Shown here in pieces: positions 6,395 to 6,735 of a stretch of 6,735 nucleotides of DNA. The notes under the pieces were generated by a model. It was not told the DNA's origin, ran no database searches, and saw nothing but the letters and a program-made list of their open reading frames with translations. The DNA lies in NCBI GenBank assembly GCA_019912505.1, contig JAIOIM010000124.1:1-6735 (forward strand), given 5' to 3'. A program made the translations under genes and the position numbers. Position 1 is the first letter of the stretch; each line of letters opens with the position of its first letter. The DNA comes from Ignavibacteriaceae bacterium (lineage in GTDB: Bacteria > Bacteroidota > Ignavibacteria > Ignavibacteriales > Ignavibacteriaceae).

Positions 6395-6735
6395 CTATTT
6401 TAAATAAACCATTTTTTTTGTTACAGAACAATTTTTACTAATTCCTACAAAATTCAATTTGTAGAAATAAATTCCGCTTGGCAATCCTTTTGCATTCCAT
6501 TCTATTTTGTAGCCTCCTGCATTCTGTTTTTGATTTATAATTTCATCTACTTTTTCCCCGATTAAGCTAAAAACCTCAAGCCGTACATTTCCTTCTTCCG
6601 GCAGTTCATATTCAATAACTGTGCGTGGATTAAATGGGTTTGGGTAGTTTTGATTTACAAGAAAACTGGCTGGTACAGCATTCTGGATTTCAGGAAGATT
6701 TAACACAATACCTTCAATAATGTTACCTTCAACAT
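6395..6735 (-). CDS. C-terminal end of a second T9SS cargo protein (5' partial)
   Basis: The reading frame is open to the window edge, giving 112 complete residues. It therefore does not start at the in-frame GTG at 6706. The visible part begins with VEGNIIEGIVLNLPE, which aligns with IEGTVLDGIVVNVPS just before the sorting domain of the neighbouring 720-residue protein, so a cohesin-like domain probably lies immediately upstream. Then comes a type A T9SS sorting domain with NQNYPNPFNPRT, a GGYKIEWNAKGLPSGIYFYKL stretch split over two strands, and a terminal KKMVYLK. The protein should be exported through the outer membrane by the type IX system and its tail removed. The stop is TAG, and the next gene begins 28 bp later on the same strand. 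The function of the missing N-terminal part cannot be judged. Confidence 0.85.
   Translation of the reverse strand, partial: VEGNIIEGIVLNLPEIQNAVPASFLVNQNYPNPFNPRTVIEYELPEEGNVRLEVFSLIGEKVDEIINQKQNAGGYKIEWNAKGLPSGIYFYKLNFVGISKNCSVTKKMVYLK

Noticed and set aside
6704..6706. GTG at 6706 as start of a separate 103-residue protein
   Set aside because: The frame continues upstream and aligns with the pre-sorting region of its neighbour, so this is an internal Val codon of a truncated gene.

Overview
The window looks like a piece of an Ignavibacteriota (Ignavibacteria-like, Bacteroidota/Chlorobi group) chromosome. The base composition is AT-rich. Two adjacent proteins end in type IX secretion (T9SS) sorting domains with the NYPNPFNP signature. 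Clear Shine-Dalgarno sites precede three of the minus-strand genes, which is less usual in Bacteroidia proper. The assignment is an inference from protein style, not from a marker gene.

Layout: (1) 1-1065, plus strand: the 3' part of a gene for a predicted outer-membrane beta-barrel whose N-terminus carries one c-type heme motif (CKTCH); its true start lies before the window. (2) 1066-1590: a gene-free stretch with a 12-bp perfect inverted repeat spanning 135 bp and a pair of tandem hairpins with a possible pseudoknot. (3) 1591-2799, minus: a lipoprotein of the DUF3089 alpha/beta-hydrolase-like family. (4) 2984-3641, minus: a type II toxin-antitoxin pair in the order PIN-domain toxin then antitoxin, overlapping by 8 bp. 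The toxin gene carries one in-frame TAG at codon 36 and was missed as an ORF for that reason; the antitoxin is intact. (5) 3642-4203: a gene-free stretch rich in hairpins, including a 38-bp perfect palindrome. (6) 4204-6735, minus: two tandem T9SS cargo genes 28 bp apart. The complete one is a 720-residue surface protein with a cohesin domain, two fibronectin-III-like domains, a carboxypeptidase-regulatory-like domain, a dockerin-like segment, a second cohesin-like domain and the sorting domain. The other, upstream gene is cut by the window edge and has the same kind of tail.

How the genes work together: the two T9SS genes are probably one operon of secreted or surface-anchored proteins, and their alignable tails suggest duplication. 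The heme-barrel, the lipoprotein hydrolase and the T9SS cargo all act at the cell envelope but need not share a pathway. The toxin-antitoxin remnant and its flanking repeats look like a small accessory patch between ordinary envelope genes. I see no tRNA, rRNA, CRISPR array, transposase or clearly new multi-gene system. The observations most worth checking are the heme-barrel, the nonsense-disrupted toxin beside an intact antitoxin, and the structured intergenic elements.
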